This document shows positions 17,401 through 24,471 of a stretch of 28,806 nucleotides of DNA, piece after piece. The stretch is from Sedimentisphaerales bacterium. Its GTDB lineage: Bacteria > Planctomycetota > Phycisphaerae > Sedimentisphaerales > SG8-4. Positions within the stretch are counted from its first letter, which is position 1. Each line of letters starts with the position of its first letter. The position numbers and the translations under genes are program-made. The notes beneath the pieces were generated by a model. The model saw only the letters and a list, made by a program, of their open reading frames with translations. It searched no databases and had not been told where the DNA came from. The stretch covers positions 1 through 28,806 of the forward strand of contig JAFGJR010000084.1 of the NCBI GenBank assembly GCA_016928975.1, written 5' to 3'.

Positions 17401-18194
17401 ACTGCAAGCTGCTCGCTCAGATCCTCAACGAGAATGTGCCGACCATTGAGGCGACGGTAGTTGAAGGAGGCTGGCCCAAAGACACCACGGTCCTCGACGA
17501 CAGCGCCGCCATTGTGATCGCCTGCGACGGCAACGGTCTGCTCGGACCCGAATCCAACTGGAAGGCTCTCGACGGCCTCGTCAAGAAAGGCGTCGGCGTC
17601 GCGTTCCTGCACTACGCGCTGGACCCAGGGACACAATGCGGCAAGTATCTGCTCGATTGGATCGGCGGCTACTACGAGCAGCACTGGTCGGTGAACCCGT
17701 CCTGGCTCGCCCAGTTCAAGACGTTGCCCCAACACCCAATCACGCGAGGCGTCCAGCCGTTCAAGGTCGACGATGAATGGTACTACCACATGCGGTTCAG
17801 GCAGGACATGCAAGGCGTGACGCCGATCCTGACGGCTGTACCGCCCGACGGCACGCGCAAGGGTCCAGATGGCCCCCACAGCGGCAACCCGACCGTGCGC
17901 GCCAGGCTTGGCATGAGCGAGCACGTCGCCTGGGCGTGCGAGCGTCCCGACGGCGGACGCGGCTTCGGTTGCACCGGCGGCCATACGCACTGGGTCTACG
18001 CCAACAACGACTTCCGCAGGCTGATGCTCAACGCGATGTGCTGGATCGCCAGAACCGACGTGCCTGCCGATGGTGTGCTCACCAGGACGCCCACCGTCGA
18101 GCAGATGGAGGCCAACCTCGAAGGCGACCGCGAACAGAACTGGACCCCCGAGCGGACCCGGCAGATCATTGAGAGAATGAACCAAAGTCGTTGA
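14445..18194 (+). CDS. Three-module exported protein: glycosidase-like (DUF5696-like), alpha/beta-hydrolase esterase, ThuA-like
   Basis: This is a 1249-residue protein with a signal peptide at about 1-27. Residues 30-270 form a beta-sandwich. Residues about 300-620 form a TIM-barrel-like module with VYVHLDGWGFRGYDNLHPD, YVFAIHDQYRDYYLD, GAYLDVFAVVSPDECYNPEH (Asp476) and VVSSEEPADWAIPHIDL. This resembles the DUF5696 / GH101-related group. Residues about 700-960 form an alpha/beta-hydrolase of the acetyl-xylan-esterase type, with nucleophile elbow GLSLGG (Ser836) and likely catalytic His945 in HAEGH. Residues about 965-1205 form a ThuA-like domain (IVFLPGPQSHGWSGHAYTADC, PITRGVQPFKVDDEWYYHMRF, GGRGFGCTGGHTHWVY). 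One chain could remove a sugar and its ester group. ThuA modules are often linked to sugar degradation, but their chemistry is not settled. It lies 5 bases after the GH78 gene. Confidence 0.7.
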   Translation: MKFDVRHTVRVANLCILFLGSASWAGATQDDWGAPQVKVSQDAGKWVVQGAKNRLELDPTNLEMSVHTQNRTWSMAPSFAGDLVVEVSGKMYSLRLADAQTHEASSYQTGFKTGLKIGLSGFRQQETAIDLSLSLFACLEGQQEELVCELIAAEDEARVLECFWPGAPVDSSFDVTVVPFMQGMFLPKDWPKKVWLYDPVCYGRGLYMPWWGHQKEDSAMCVLIETPNDAGCRFDHPAGGPTKMQLRWMHSLGKLQYPRRVRYCFFDKGNYVSMAKRYRRHVVETGHFVSLREKIARNPLVEKLVGSPVVHTGILSHIQPESQYYNKENAAANHQWTSFDERARQLRDLAGKGIDRVYVHLDGWGFRGYDNLHPDVLPPCPEAGGWDGMKRLADTCDELGYVFAIHDQYRDYYLDAKSYDPRHTILDRAGQRPTHSIWYGGKQSILCSRLALGHVKKNYLGLLNHGIKLRGAYLDVFAVVSPDECYNPEHPATRADCIQYRGMCMDFVRSMGGVVSSEEPADWAIPHIDLVHHGPYAQTPGPGSGPAMGIPVPLFNLVYHDALLLPWSMTKGGWGIPDNDLGYLHALANAGMPYLSLQPGDEELKQVRTVCGLHRRVALLEMTNHEFLDESFRTQRTTFSDGTTVTIDLDQDRFVIASPSASSDDNRTMRYTSRPAEQAKTWQDTVRAKLWAAMKIDDLLRDRSGIALAPKKLSAVNKGSYSVEDVEISSTADRCIRIVVTLPAAQGKSAPAVVCIGGHGSDLYSPYNEQTIYRGFGDALADKGYVTISTTVSQHEVYEKDRLLMGERLWDLMRCVDYLESLPRVDRSRIGCAGLSLGGEMAMWLGAMDERIAATVSAGFLTTMDHMEHNHCMCWKFDGLRELVDYADIYSLIAPRPLQCQNGLQEPPSQFYVPPAREAMEEVRIAYKDLGRPENVVLDVHAEGHVIDLPALLYFFDKHLAVARKKIVFLPGPQSHGWSGHAYTADCKLLAQILNENVPTIEATVVEGGWPKDTTVLDDSAAIVIACDGNGLLGPESNWKALDGLVKKGVGVAFLHYALDPGTQCGKYLLDWIGGYYEQHWSVNPSWLAQFKTLPQHPITRGVQPFKVDDEWYYHMRFRQDMQGVTPILTAVPPDGTRKGPDGPHSGNPTVRARLGMSEHVAWACERPDGGRGFGCTGGHTHWVYANNDFRRLMLNAMCWIARTDVPADGVLTRTPTVEQMEANLEGDREQNWTPERTRQIIERMNQSR

Positions 18195-18498
18195 TCCATG
18201 TCATGGAGCAAGGTGGATGCACCCGTCGGCAATAGAATCTCCCGCTTTTTTCCGTGGATTCCTGTTGCATTTGAGCGTGTTGACGGTATAATAGGCGCCA
18301 GTGAAAGGCGGATCAGTAGTAGAAGCACTATCATAATCATGTGCCGCCATATTTCATTGAGCCATGTCATAGCGATCCGCCCTCACGAGAGCACCGTTTG
18401 CGAGCGTTGGGAGCATGCCAGCGGATGGGTAGCACAGAGTGTCTCGCGAGTCTTTGCCTGCCGTTGTTCTGTCATCCGGCATCTGGAGGGACAGGGAC
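18195..18498 (+). promoter_or_regulatory. Promoter and long 5' leader upstream of the prepilin-like gene
   Basis: This 304-base gap holds no gene. A perfect -10 box TATAAT is at 18287-18292, but the -35 region (TTGCAT, 16 bases upstream) is poor. A start near 18300 would leave a leader of about 200 bases. Within it GGCGGATC (18307-18314) and GATCCGCC (18374-18381) are exact inverted repeats that could close a long stem around about 59 bases. I recognise no known riboswitch class. GGAGGG at 18485-18490 is the ribosome site. The T-run near 18246 has no hairpin before it and is not a terminator. Confidence 0.35.
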
Positions 18499-19437
18499 AT
18501 GGCGTCATACAGCCGTTACGTGGCTCAGGGTAGAAGCCAAGGGCCGTCCACAAGGGGCATCCTGGGCTTCACGCTCATTGAGCTGCTGGTCGTGATCGCG
18601 ATGATCGCCGTACTGCTTGCGATTCTCATCCCTGTGACGCGTGCGGCTCGCGAACGGGGCCAGCGAACAGTCTGTCTGAGCAATCTCCGGCAACTTACCC
18701 TCGCGTGGATCCAGTATGCCGACGAACACGATGCCAAGCTGGTCTGCGGAGAGGCCTTCGGCAGGACAATCACGGGAACTGGAACACGGCGCCTGATACT
18801 GGAGGGTTGGGTGGATCGAGCGTTTCTGTTTCCCCAGAGCCGCGCCGACCTCCTGGCGCACCCTCATAAGGGCCCCCTCTGGCCTTATCTGCGGGACATC
18901 GATGTGTACCGCTGCCCTCGAGGCCGTCCCGGGCACGCTCTTACCTACGCGACCGTCGTCGCCGCAAACGGCGTCGAGGTGGAGGGAACGTATGTGCCCG
19001 GCAGCCGCAGCGACGAGATATCCAGGTTTGGCCAACGCGTGGGCAGCACAGTCCTGAGACTGACGAGGCTCAGCGACATCATCAGTCCCGGCGCGGGCCA
19101 GCGGGCCGTCTTCATCGACATAGGCCAAACGCCGGCAGGCAACGAGTTCTTTGTCTATTATCTTCAACCGCTATGGAAGTGGTTCGATCCCTCTCCGATC
19201 CGACATGCGGACGGCGTGACGCTCTCGATGGCGGACGGCCATGCTGAGTACTGGAAGTGGAAAGGCCGTGAGACCGTGGACATGCCTCGCGAGCTGATGC
19301 CTGTCGCCGATACAACCCTGGAAGGTCTGGTAGACACGGACTACCAGCCGCAAACCGAGGAGGGTCTGAACGATCTGCAGAGACTGCAAAGGGCCACCTG
19401 GGGCAGGCTGGGATACCCGGCCGCAGGTGCACCGTAG
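18499..19437 (+). CDS. Prepilin-like exported protein with N-terminal methylation motif and H-X9-DG motif
   Basis: The protein has 312 residues. The type IV prepilin signal is G23-FTLIELLVVIAMIAVLLAI, with cleavage expected after Gly23 and the conserved Glu at mature position 5 (Glu28). The hydrophobic helix is followed by RERGQRTVCLSNLRQLTLAWIQYADEHD, typical of planctomycete type II secretion-like pseudopilins. Near the C-terminus His236 is followed after nine residues by Asp246-Gly247, the H-X9-DG motif typical of the large exported prepilin families of this phylum. The frame opens at 18439, but ATG 18499 follows GGAGGG and gives the normal short leader peptide. Many paralogues exist in such genomes and their roles are mostly unknown. 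It is followed 45 bases later by the GLUG/PASTA gene. Confidence 0.85.
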   Translation: MASYSRYVAQGRSQGPSTRGILGFTLIELLVVIAMIAVLLAILIPVTRAARERGQRTVCLSNLRQLTLAWIQYADEHDAKLVCGEAFGRTITGTGTRRLILEGWVDRAFLFPQSRADLLAHPHKGPLWPYLRDIDVYRCPRGRPGHALTYATVVAANGVEVEGTYVPGSRSDEISRFGQRVGSTVLRLTRLSDIISPGAGQRAVFIDIGQTPAGNEFFVYYLQPLWKWFDPSPIRHADGVTLSMADGHAEYWKWKGRETVDMPRELMPVADTTLEGLVDTDYQPQTEEGLNDLQRLQRATWGRLGYPAAGAP

Positions 19438-19482
19438 CAGGCGAGGTACAGCGGACATCCGATTCTTGAAAGGCAGCGGGTT

Positions 19483-21423
19483 ATGAAAGCAGCAAAGGGG
19501 CACCGCAGAGTCGTCCAGTTGTCTGTATTCGTTTGGATAATCCTCTCTTGCACAACTGGATCGAACGCCCAGTTTGCCGGCGGGACCGGCGAGCCGAACG
19601 ATCCTTACCAGATTGCCACAGCGGCGCAATTGGCCGCCATCCGCGGCATGGACCCGGCGCTGGGTCGGAAACACTACGTACTGACGGCCTCCATCGACCT
19701 GTCCGGCGTGACCCAGTCGGAGGCGATGATCCCGTTGTTTTGGGGCACTCTCGACGGCAACGGCTATACGATACGGAGCTTGCGGATCGAAGGTTCAAAC
19801 ACCAGGGCTCTCATCGACCTCATGGACCGCATGGCCGAGGTCAGGAATCTCGGTGTCGTCGACGTCTACGTGAGTGGCGGCAGTCGACCTGCCGCACTCG
19901 TCTCAAACAACATGGGCCGCGTCACTAATTGCTATAGCACCGGGACAGTCATCGGGGACGGCTTCGCGGGCGGGCTGGTGGCCATGAACTGGGGCACGGT
20001 GACCGATTCCTACAGCACCGTGACCGTTGAGGGAACCGTCCACGTCGGGGGGTTGATAGCAGAGAATTCAGGTGCCTTGTCTTTCTGCCACTCCACCGGC
20101 GACGTGGTGGGGACCGACACCGTCGGCGGGCTCGTGGGAATGAACACCGGTACGATCACGTCGAGTTATTGCGCCGCCACAGTGTGGGCCATGGGCCGAT
20201 GGACCGGTGGACTGGTCGGGTACAATTCGGGCAAGATCACGTCGAGCTATGCCGACGCCACAGTGACAGGTGAATACGAATTCGTGGGCGGGCTGGTGGG
20301 CGACAACGGCGGCGTCGTGTCTTCGTGTTATTCGACCGGCAGTGTAACGGGAGAGGACATGGTCGGTGGACTCGTGGGAATCAGTGGGGGTAAGATCATT
20401 ACAAGCTACTCCGCCGCAACGGTACTGGGTTACGGCCGACGTGACGGTGGACTGGTGGGCTTGCTCGACGCACGTGCTCCGAAAGTGGACCCGGCCAAGG
20501 ACTGCTATTTCCTGGATCCGGCCGACGGTGGCGGAGTGGACAACGGCATAGGGACCCCCCTGACGAGCGAAGAGATGAAGCAACAGAGCAGCTTCGTGGG
20601 CTGGGATTTCTGGGGGATCAGCGAGGACGGCATGAACGATGTGTGGTTCATGCCGAAGAACGCCTACCCGATCCTGGCCTGGCAGGAGGCCACGGGGTTG
20701 CGCCGGGTCCCAGAGGTTTCAGGCATGTCCCTGGACCAGGCAAAAGCGGCATTGACGGCCGCCGGGTTTGTGACAGGCAACATAAGCCATGACTTTCACC
20801 GGACTATCTCAATGGGCGACGTCATACACGCGGTTCCTCATGGCCTGGCTCCCGCCGGGTCAAGCATCGACCTGGTAGTGAGTTCGGGCGAGGCGTACGA
20901 TTGGTCCGGCAACCCGGGCGACGGAACCCCCGGCAATCCCTATCAGATACAGACGGCCGGCCAACTGGAGGCGCTGGTTGGCCGCATGCCGCTTTGGGAC
21001 AAGTGTTTCGTCCTCACGGCGGACCTGGACATGACCGGCAGGACGTACCTGGAGGCGCCGATCGCCCCGGATGCGAACTACTCGCAAAGCGGCTTCCAGG
21101 GCACCCCTTTCAGCGGCACTTTCGACGGCCAATGTCACACGATTCGAAATCTCACGATCCGCTCCGACACCAAGCACGACTACCTCGGCCTGTTCGGCAT
21201 GATTGCCCGGTCGGGGCGAATCCAGGATCTCCATCTGGTGGACGCGGAGGTAAAGGGAGGAAGCGGATCAAGGAGCTACGTCGGCGTCGTGGCCGGGTAC
21301 AATAACGGGACGGTCGTCAATTGTTCCGCGTCAGGCGTTGTCGATGGCGGGAAAGGCGACGGCTTCGTAGGTTTCAACGGAGGCAGCGTGATCGACTGCC
21401 AGGTGGACATAGCGCGAATATAG
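19483..21423 (+). CDS. Exported GLUG-repeat protein with a central PASTA domain
   Basis: This is a 646-residue protein with a signal peptide at about 1-29. A Cys at 23 after ILS is a weak possible lipobox. Residues 31-130 start GGTGEPNDPYQIATAAQLAAI, the usual opening of GLUG proteins. Residues about 135-330 carry six or seven repeats of about 30 residues of the type VGGLVGxNxGxIxxSYxxATV. Residues 406-468 form a PASTA domain (VPEVSGMSLDQAKAALTAAGF). A second opening, NPGDGTPGNPYQIQTAGQLEAL, at 476-498 begins another block with a GLUG-like repeat near 599-625. The fold is expected to be a beta-helix at the cell surface, with a binding or structural role. Its ribosome site is weak (AAAGG). Export route and ligand are unknown. 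Confidence 0.8.
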   Translation: MKAAKGHRRVVQLSVFVWIILSCTTGSNAQFAGGTGEPNDPYQIATAAQLAAIRGMDPALGRKHYVLTASIDLSGVTQSEAMIPLFWGTLDGNGYTIRSLRIEGSNTRALIDLMDRMAEVRNLGVVDVYVSGGSRPAALVSNNMGRVTNCYSTGTVIGDGFAGGLVAMNWGTVTDSYSTVTVEGTVHVGGLIAENSGALSFCHSTGDVVGTDTVGGLVGMNTGTITSSYCAATVWAMGRWTGGLVGYNSGKITSSYADATVTGEYEFVGGLVGDNGGVVSSCYSTGSVTGEDMVGGLVGISGGKIITSYSAATVLGYGRRDGGLVGLLDARAPKVDPAKDCYFLDPADGGGVDNGIGTPLTSEEMKQQSSFVGWDFWGISEDGMNDVWFMPKNAYPILAWQEATGLRRVPEVSGMSLDQAKAALTAAGFVTGNISHDFHRTISMGDVIHAVPHGLAPAGSSIDLVVSSGEAYDWSGNPGDGTPGNPYQIQTAGQLEALVGRMPLWDKCFVLTADLDMTGRTYLEAPIAPDANYSQSGFQGTPFSGTFDGQCHTIRNLTIRSDTKHDYLGLFGMIARSGRIQDLHLVDAEVKGGSGSRSYVGVVAGYNNGTVVNCSASGVVDGGKGDGFVGFNGGSVIDCQVDIARI

Positions 21424-21484
21424 CCGTGTCCGTTGTCCGTCAGGCTCCGCCCATGCAGGGAACGAGACCGTATCGATTCGCCTG

Positions 21485-21513
21485 TCGAAAAACCCGCGGT
21501 CGGGATGTATAAT
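21485..21513 (+). promoter_or_regulatory. Candidate sigma-70-type promoter of the two-component genes
   Basis: TCGAAA at 21485-21490 (4/6 match to -35) lies 17 bases before a perfect TATAAT at 21508-21513. Transcription would start near 21520, about 27 bases before the kinase ATG. A housekeeping promoter for the regulators and a sigma-54 promoter for their likely target is the usual arrangement. Confidence 0.5.
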
Positions 21514-21546
21514 GCGATGTGCTGTTGAGGACTATGTAGTGCTCGC

Positions 21547-22863
21547 ATGTTGCGTTTCGCGCGGGAATCGGCCATGTGGAAGGCCCTGTACAACTTTGTG
21601 CGCGACCGAGCCGGGCCCGATGATTCGCTGATCGAGTTCGAGGACGGCCTGCTGCTCATCGTGGACGCTGAGCAGCTTACGAACAACCTGCGCAGCAAGC
21701 TGCGCCGGTCCGTCGGAGCGGAGGACGCGATCGTGTACCTGGCCGATGTCAGCGAGGCATCCAGAGGCTTCATTGCCGTGGACTCGGCGGAGGCACAGGA
21801 CGCCGCGTCTGCCGTACCCGGGCAACCCCGCGGGCCTCTGCCGGATATCCCGGTGGGCAGCAAGATGGCGGACTGGTTCAGGGCCAACCGCGAGATCCTG
21901 CTGCTCAATGAGAGCAACCCGGTGACCCAATACTTGCGCGAGGAGATCAGTCCGTTTGCAGGTTACGGCATGGAGCTGATCCTGCCCTTGATCTCCATGG
22001 AACGTCTCATCGGCCTGGTCTTTCTGCGCCTCGGACAGACCTTGAGCAAAGCGCAATTCATGAACCTGCAACTGTTGAGCAAGCAGGCCGGTCTGGCGTT
22101 CGAGAACGCGCTGCTGTTCAAAGAGCGATTGCGCCAGAACGCGAGGATGTATCGCGCGGAGCAGTTAGCGACGATGGGCCAGTTCGCCGCCGGCATCGCG
22201 CACGAGCTGCGCAATCCGTTGACGACGATTCGCAGCACGATCCAGTTTCTCGCCAGCGAGTTTGCGGATGGGTCCGAGCAGCAGAGATTGTCCCAGATCA
22301 CACTCGAAGAGGTGGATCGGGTGAACGGCATTGTAGGCAACCTCTTGTCCCTGGCCCAGCCGGCGGAGAGCAAGCCAGTGGCGCTGGATGCGGCCAGGGA
22401 GCTCGAGAAGTGCATCAGTTTCGTCGAGGCCAGGGCGCGAAGCCAGAACGTGGAGCTTCACGTCGCCTGTGAGGAGCGGCTGCCCAGGTTGGTGATCGAT
22501 CCGGCGGAGCTGCGTCAGGTGCTTCTGAACATCATCGTCAACGGCTTGCAGGCGATGCCCAAGGGAGGGGCGCTGCGAATCGGCGTGCATCGCTGGCAAT
22601 CCTCCGCACGAGGGCCTGAATCCGGAGGCGTCTACAGGGTCCCTGGCGATGGGATCCTGATCGAGATCACCGACCAGGGGCCGGGGATCGCTCGCGAGCT
22701 GCGCGACAGGGTCTTCGAGCCGTTCTTCACCACGAAGACCGGAGGGACGGGTCTGGGGCTGGCCATCTGTAGAAGCATCGTGAGACGATACGACGGTGAG
22801 ATATGGATCGAAGAGGCCGAGGGGGGTGGAACGAGCATGAAGATCGCGCTTCGCGAGGAATAG
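21547..22863 (+). CDS. Soluble GAF-type sensor histidine kinase (NtrB-like)
   Basis: The protein has 438 residues and no transmembrane segment, so it should sense a cytoplasmic signal. Residues about 30-190 form an N-terminal sensor domain that reads as GAF-like (GMELILPLISMERLIGLVFLR followed by LLSKQAGLAFENA and a helical linker). The HisKA domain has the phosphorylated His219 in GIAHELRNPLTTIRS. The ATPase domain has the N box around Asn328-Asn332 (LLNIIVNGLQAM), the G1 box DQGPGIA at 376-382, FEPFFTTK and the G2 box GTGLGLAI. It is followed after 22 bases by an NtrC-class regulator, its obvious partner. ATG 21574 is an alternative start, since no strong ribosome site precedes ATG 21547. 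The signal sensed is unknown. Confidence 0.88.
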   Translation: MLRFARESAMWKALYNFVRDRAGPDDSLIEFEDGLLLIVDAEQLTNNLRSKLRRSVGAEDAIVYLADVSEASRGFIAVDSAEAQDAASAVPGQPRGPLPDIPVGSKMADWFRANREILLLNESNPVTQYLREEISPFAGYGMELILPLISMERLIGLVFLRLGQTLSKAQFMNLQLLSKQAGLAFENALLFKERLRQNARMYRAEQLATMGQFAAGIAHELRNPLTTIRSTIQFLASEFADGSEQQRLSQITLEEVDRVNGIVGNLLSLAQPAESKPVALDAARELEKCISFVEARARSQNVELHVACEERLPRLVIDPAELRQVLLNIIVNGLQAMPKGGALRIGVHRWQSSARGPESGGVYRVPGDGILIEITDQGPGIARELRDRVFEPFFTTKTGGTGLGLAICRSIVRRYDGEIWIEEAEGGGTSMKIALREE

Positions 22864-22885
22864 ACGTGCGCTAAGGGAAAGCCGC

Positions 22886-24268
22886 ATGAGAAAGTCCAAA
22901 GTACTTGTAGTCGATGATGAAGCCAGTATCCGGTCCATTCTCTCGGCCCTGCTGACAAAGCACGGCTACGAGGTCCAGGTTTGTCCATCCGGGGAATCCT
23001 GCCTGGAGATCTATCCCAAGTTCACGCCGGAGGTGGTCCTGCTCGACCTGAGAATGCCCGGCATGGATGGGCTGAAGGTCATGGAGGAGCTGGCACGACA
23101 ATTCGGAGCGGACTGCAAGATCATCATCATGACTGCCCACGGCGAAGTCCGCTCGGCGGTCGAGGCAATGAAACGCGGGGCATTCGACTACCTGCAGAAG
23201 CCGTTTGACAATGATGAGCTGGTGGCTCTGATCGCCCGGGCGGTGGAGATGGTGACTCTGTCGCGGCGAGTCCGGCAATTGGAGAACCAGCTCGAAGAGG
23301 TCTACGGATTCGACAACATCATCGGCACTTCGGACCGGATGAAATCCACGTTCGCCCTGATGCGCCGATTCGCTGGCACAGACGGAACGGTCCTGGTCTG
23401 CGGCGAGAGCGGGACCGGCAAGGAGCTGACCGTGCGCGCTATTCACCAGGCGAGCCGACGCAAATCAGGACCGTTTATCGTGGTCAACTGCGGCGCGATC
23501 CCCTCCAGTCTGATCGAGAGCGAGTTCTTCGGGCATGAGGTAGGGTCCTTCACCGGCGCCACGAAGCTCCGGCGAGGCAAGTTCGAGGAGGCCGACGGCG
23601 GCACGTTGTTCCTCGACGAGGTGGGAGAACTCACGCTCGAAGCCCAGGTCAAGCTGCTGCGAGTGATTGAGGAGGGGACGTTCTGCCGAATCGGAGGCAA
23701 CGATCCGATCAAGGTGGACGTCCGCGTGATGGCGGCGACGAACCGGGACCTCGCAACGGCGGTCAAGGAAGGGATATTTCGCGAGGACCTCTTCTGGCGT
23801 CTGCAAGTCCTCAGTCTCACCGTTTGTCCGCTGCGTGAGCGTCGCGAGGACATTCCCGTGCTCGTGGATCACTTCGTGGACAAGTACGCCGTATCGTTGG
23901 CGGTCCAGCCGCCCCAGATCCCGGCGCAAACGCGGACGCTGCTGACCCATTACGAATGGCCGGGAAACGTTCGAGAGCTTCAGAATTGCATCTACAGCGC
24001 GATGACGGTATGCGATGGGTCCAGCATTGAGCCGGACGCGCTGCCGGAGCGTATCCGCAAGGGCCTCAGCGGAACCGGCCACAATGCAACCGCCACCGGA
24101 CCCTCACCCCTGTCGCAGATCGTCACACAAGCCACAGAGCAAGCGGAGAAGCAAGCTATTCAGGAAGCAATCGCCAAGACCGGTGGCAACCGCGAGAAAG
24201 CGGCGGAGCTCCTTGGCATCGGCCGCACCACCCTCTACCGAAAGCTCAAACAGTATGGCCTGGAGTGA
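22886..24268 (+). CDS. Sigma-54-dependent response regulator, NtrC family
   Basis: This 460-residue protein is complete with three domains. The receiver (1-125) has acidic residues Asp10-Asp11, phospho-acceptor Asp54, Thr83 and Lys105. The AAA+ domain (about 143-375) has Walker A GESGTGKE at 173-180, GSFTGA at 220-225 and Walker B GGTLFLDE at 238-245, followed by [11 protein letters not shown] and EWPGNVREL. The C-terminal Fis-type HTH is at about 422-457 ([20 protein letters not shown]). The loop that touches sigma-54 is GSFTGA instead of the usual GAFTGA, a tolerated natural variant. The protein should activate sigma-54 promoters when phosphorylated by the kinase encoded just before. The nearest target is the TolC-like operon, whose promoter starts 142 bases after this gene. 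Confidence 0.95.
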   Translation: MRKSKVLVVDDEASIRSILSALLTKHGYEVQVCPSGESCLEIYPKFTPEVVLLDLRMPGMDGLKVMEELARQFGADCKIIIMTAHGEVRSAVEAMKRGAFDYLQKPFDNDELVALIARAVEMVTLSRRVRQLENQLEEVYGFDNIIGTSDRMKSTFALMRRFAGTDGTVLVCGESGTGKELTVRAIHQASRRKSGPFIVVNCGAIPSSLIESEFFGHEVGSFTGATKLRRGKFEEADGGTLFLDEVGELTLEAQVKLLRVIEEGTFCRIGGNDPIKVDVRVMAATNRDLATAVKEGIFREDLFWRLQVLSLTVCPLRERREDIPVLVDHFVDKYAVSLAVQPPQIPAQTRTLLTHYEWPGNVRELQNCIYSAMTVCDGSSIEPDALPERIRKGLSGTGHNATATGPSPLSQIVTQATEQAEKQAIQEAIAKTGGNREKAAELLGIGRTTLYRKLKQYGLE

Positions 24269-24288
24269 TCGGTTGCCGTTTCACTCGC

Positions 24289-24327
24289 GGCACATCTGTG
24301 CCACCGTCGGCACATAGGAAGATGTCC
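24289..24327 (+). promoter_or_regulatory. Candidate upstream activator site for the NtrC-type regulator
   Basis: GGCACATCTGTGCC at 24289-24302 is a perfect inverted repeat of 14 bases. The half-site GGCACAT recurs at 24309-24315 and is followed by an imperfect partner, ATGTCC, at 24322-24327. The site is centred about 117 bases upstream of the -24 element, a normal enhancer distance. As an RNA hairpin it would have only five pairs and no T-run, so a terminator is less likely. Confidence 0.5.
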
Positions 24328-24409
24328 AGGCCAATGCTCGCAGCACCGCTTGCGCCGTAAGTCCCTTTCTGGAGCGGTTTTGTGAGATTCCCATTGCCGG
24401 CGTATCAAC

Positions 24410-24426
24410 CTGGCATGAGCTTTGCT
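24410..24426 (+). promoter_or_regulatory. Sigma-54 (-24/-12) promoter of the TolC / adaptor / ABC-2 operon
   Basis: CTGGCATGAGCTTTGCT at 24410-24426 matches the sigma-54 consensus YTGGCAYGRNNNTTGCW throughout. GG (24412-24413) and GC (24424-24425) are separated by exactly 10 bases, the spacing required by this sigma factor. Transcription should start near 24437, leaving a leader of about 35 bases before the TolC-like gene. Confidence 0.8.
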
Positions 24427-24471
24427 GCTGGCAACACTGAGATACGATAGTCCAGTTTTCGAACGGGATAT

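Noticed and set aside
16431..18185. Minus-strand open frame of 584 codons opposite the three-module gene
   Set aside because: The plus-strand frame carries clear esterase and ThuA motifs. The minus frame shows none and has no ribosome site.
18230..18255. T-run after the three-module gene as a Rho-independent terminator
   Set aside because: The bases before the run of Ts do not form a stem, so the usual hairpin is absent.
19900..20460. Repeated DNA resembling a tandem or CRISPR-like array
   Set aside because: The repeats are diverged GLUG-coding units of about 90 bases within one reading frame, not identical repeats with unique spacers.
24289..24302. GGCACATCTGTGCC as a terminator of the response regulator gene
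   Set aside because: The hairpin would have only five pairs around a four-base loop, and no T-run follows. Its position relative to the sigma-54 promoter fits an activator site better.
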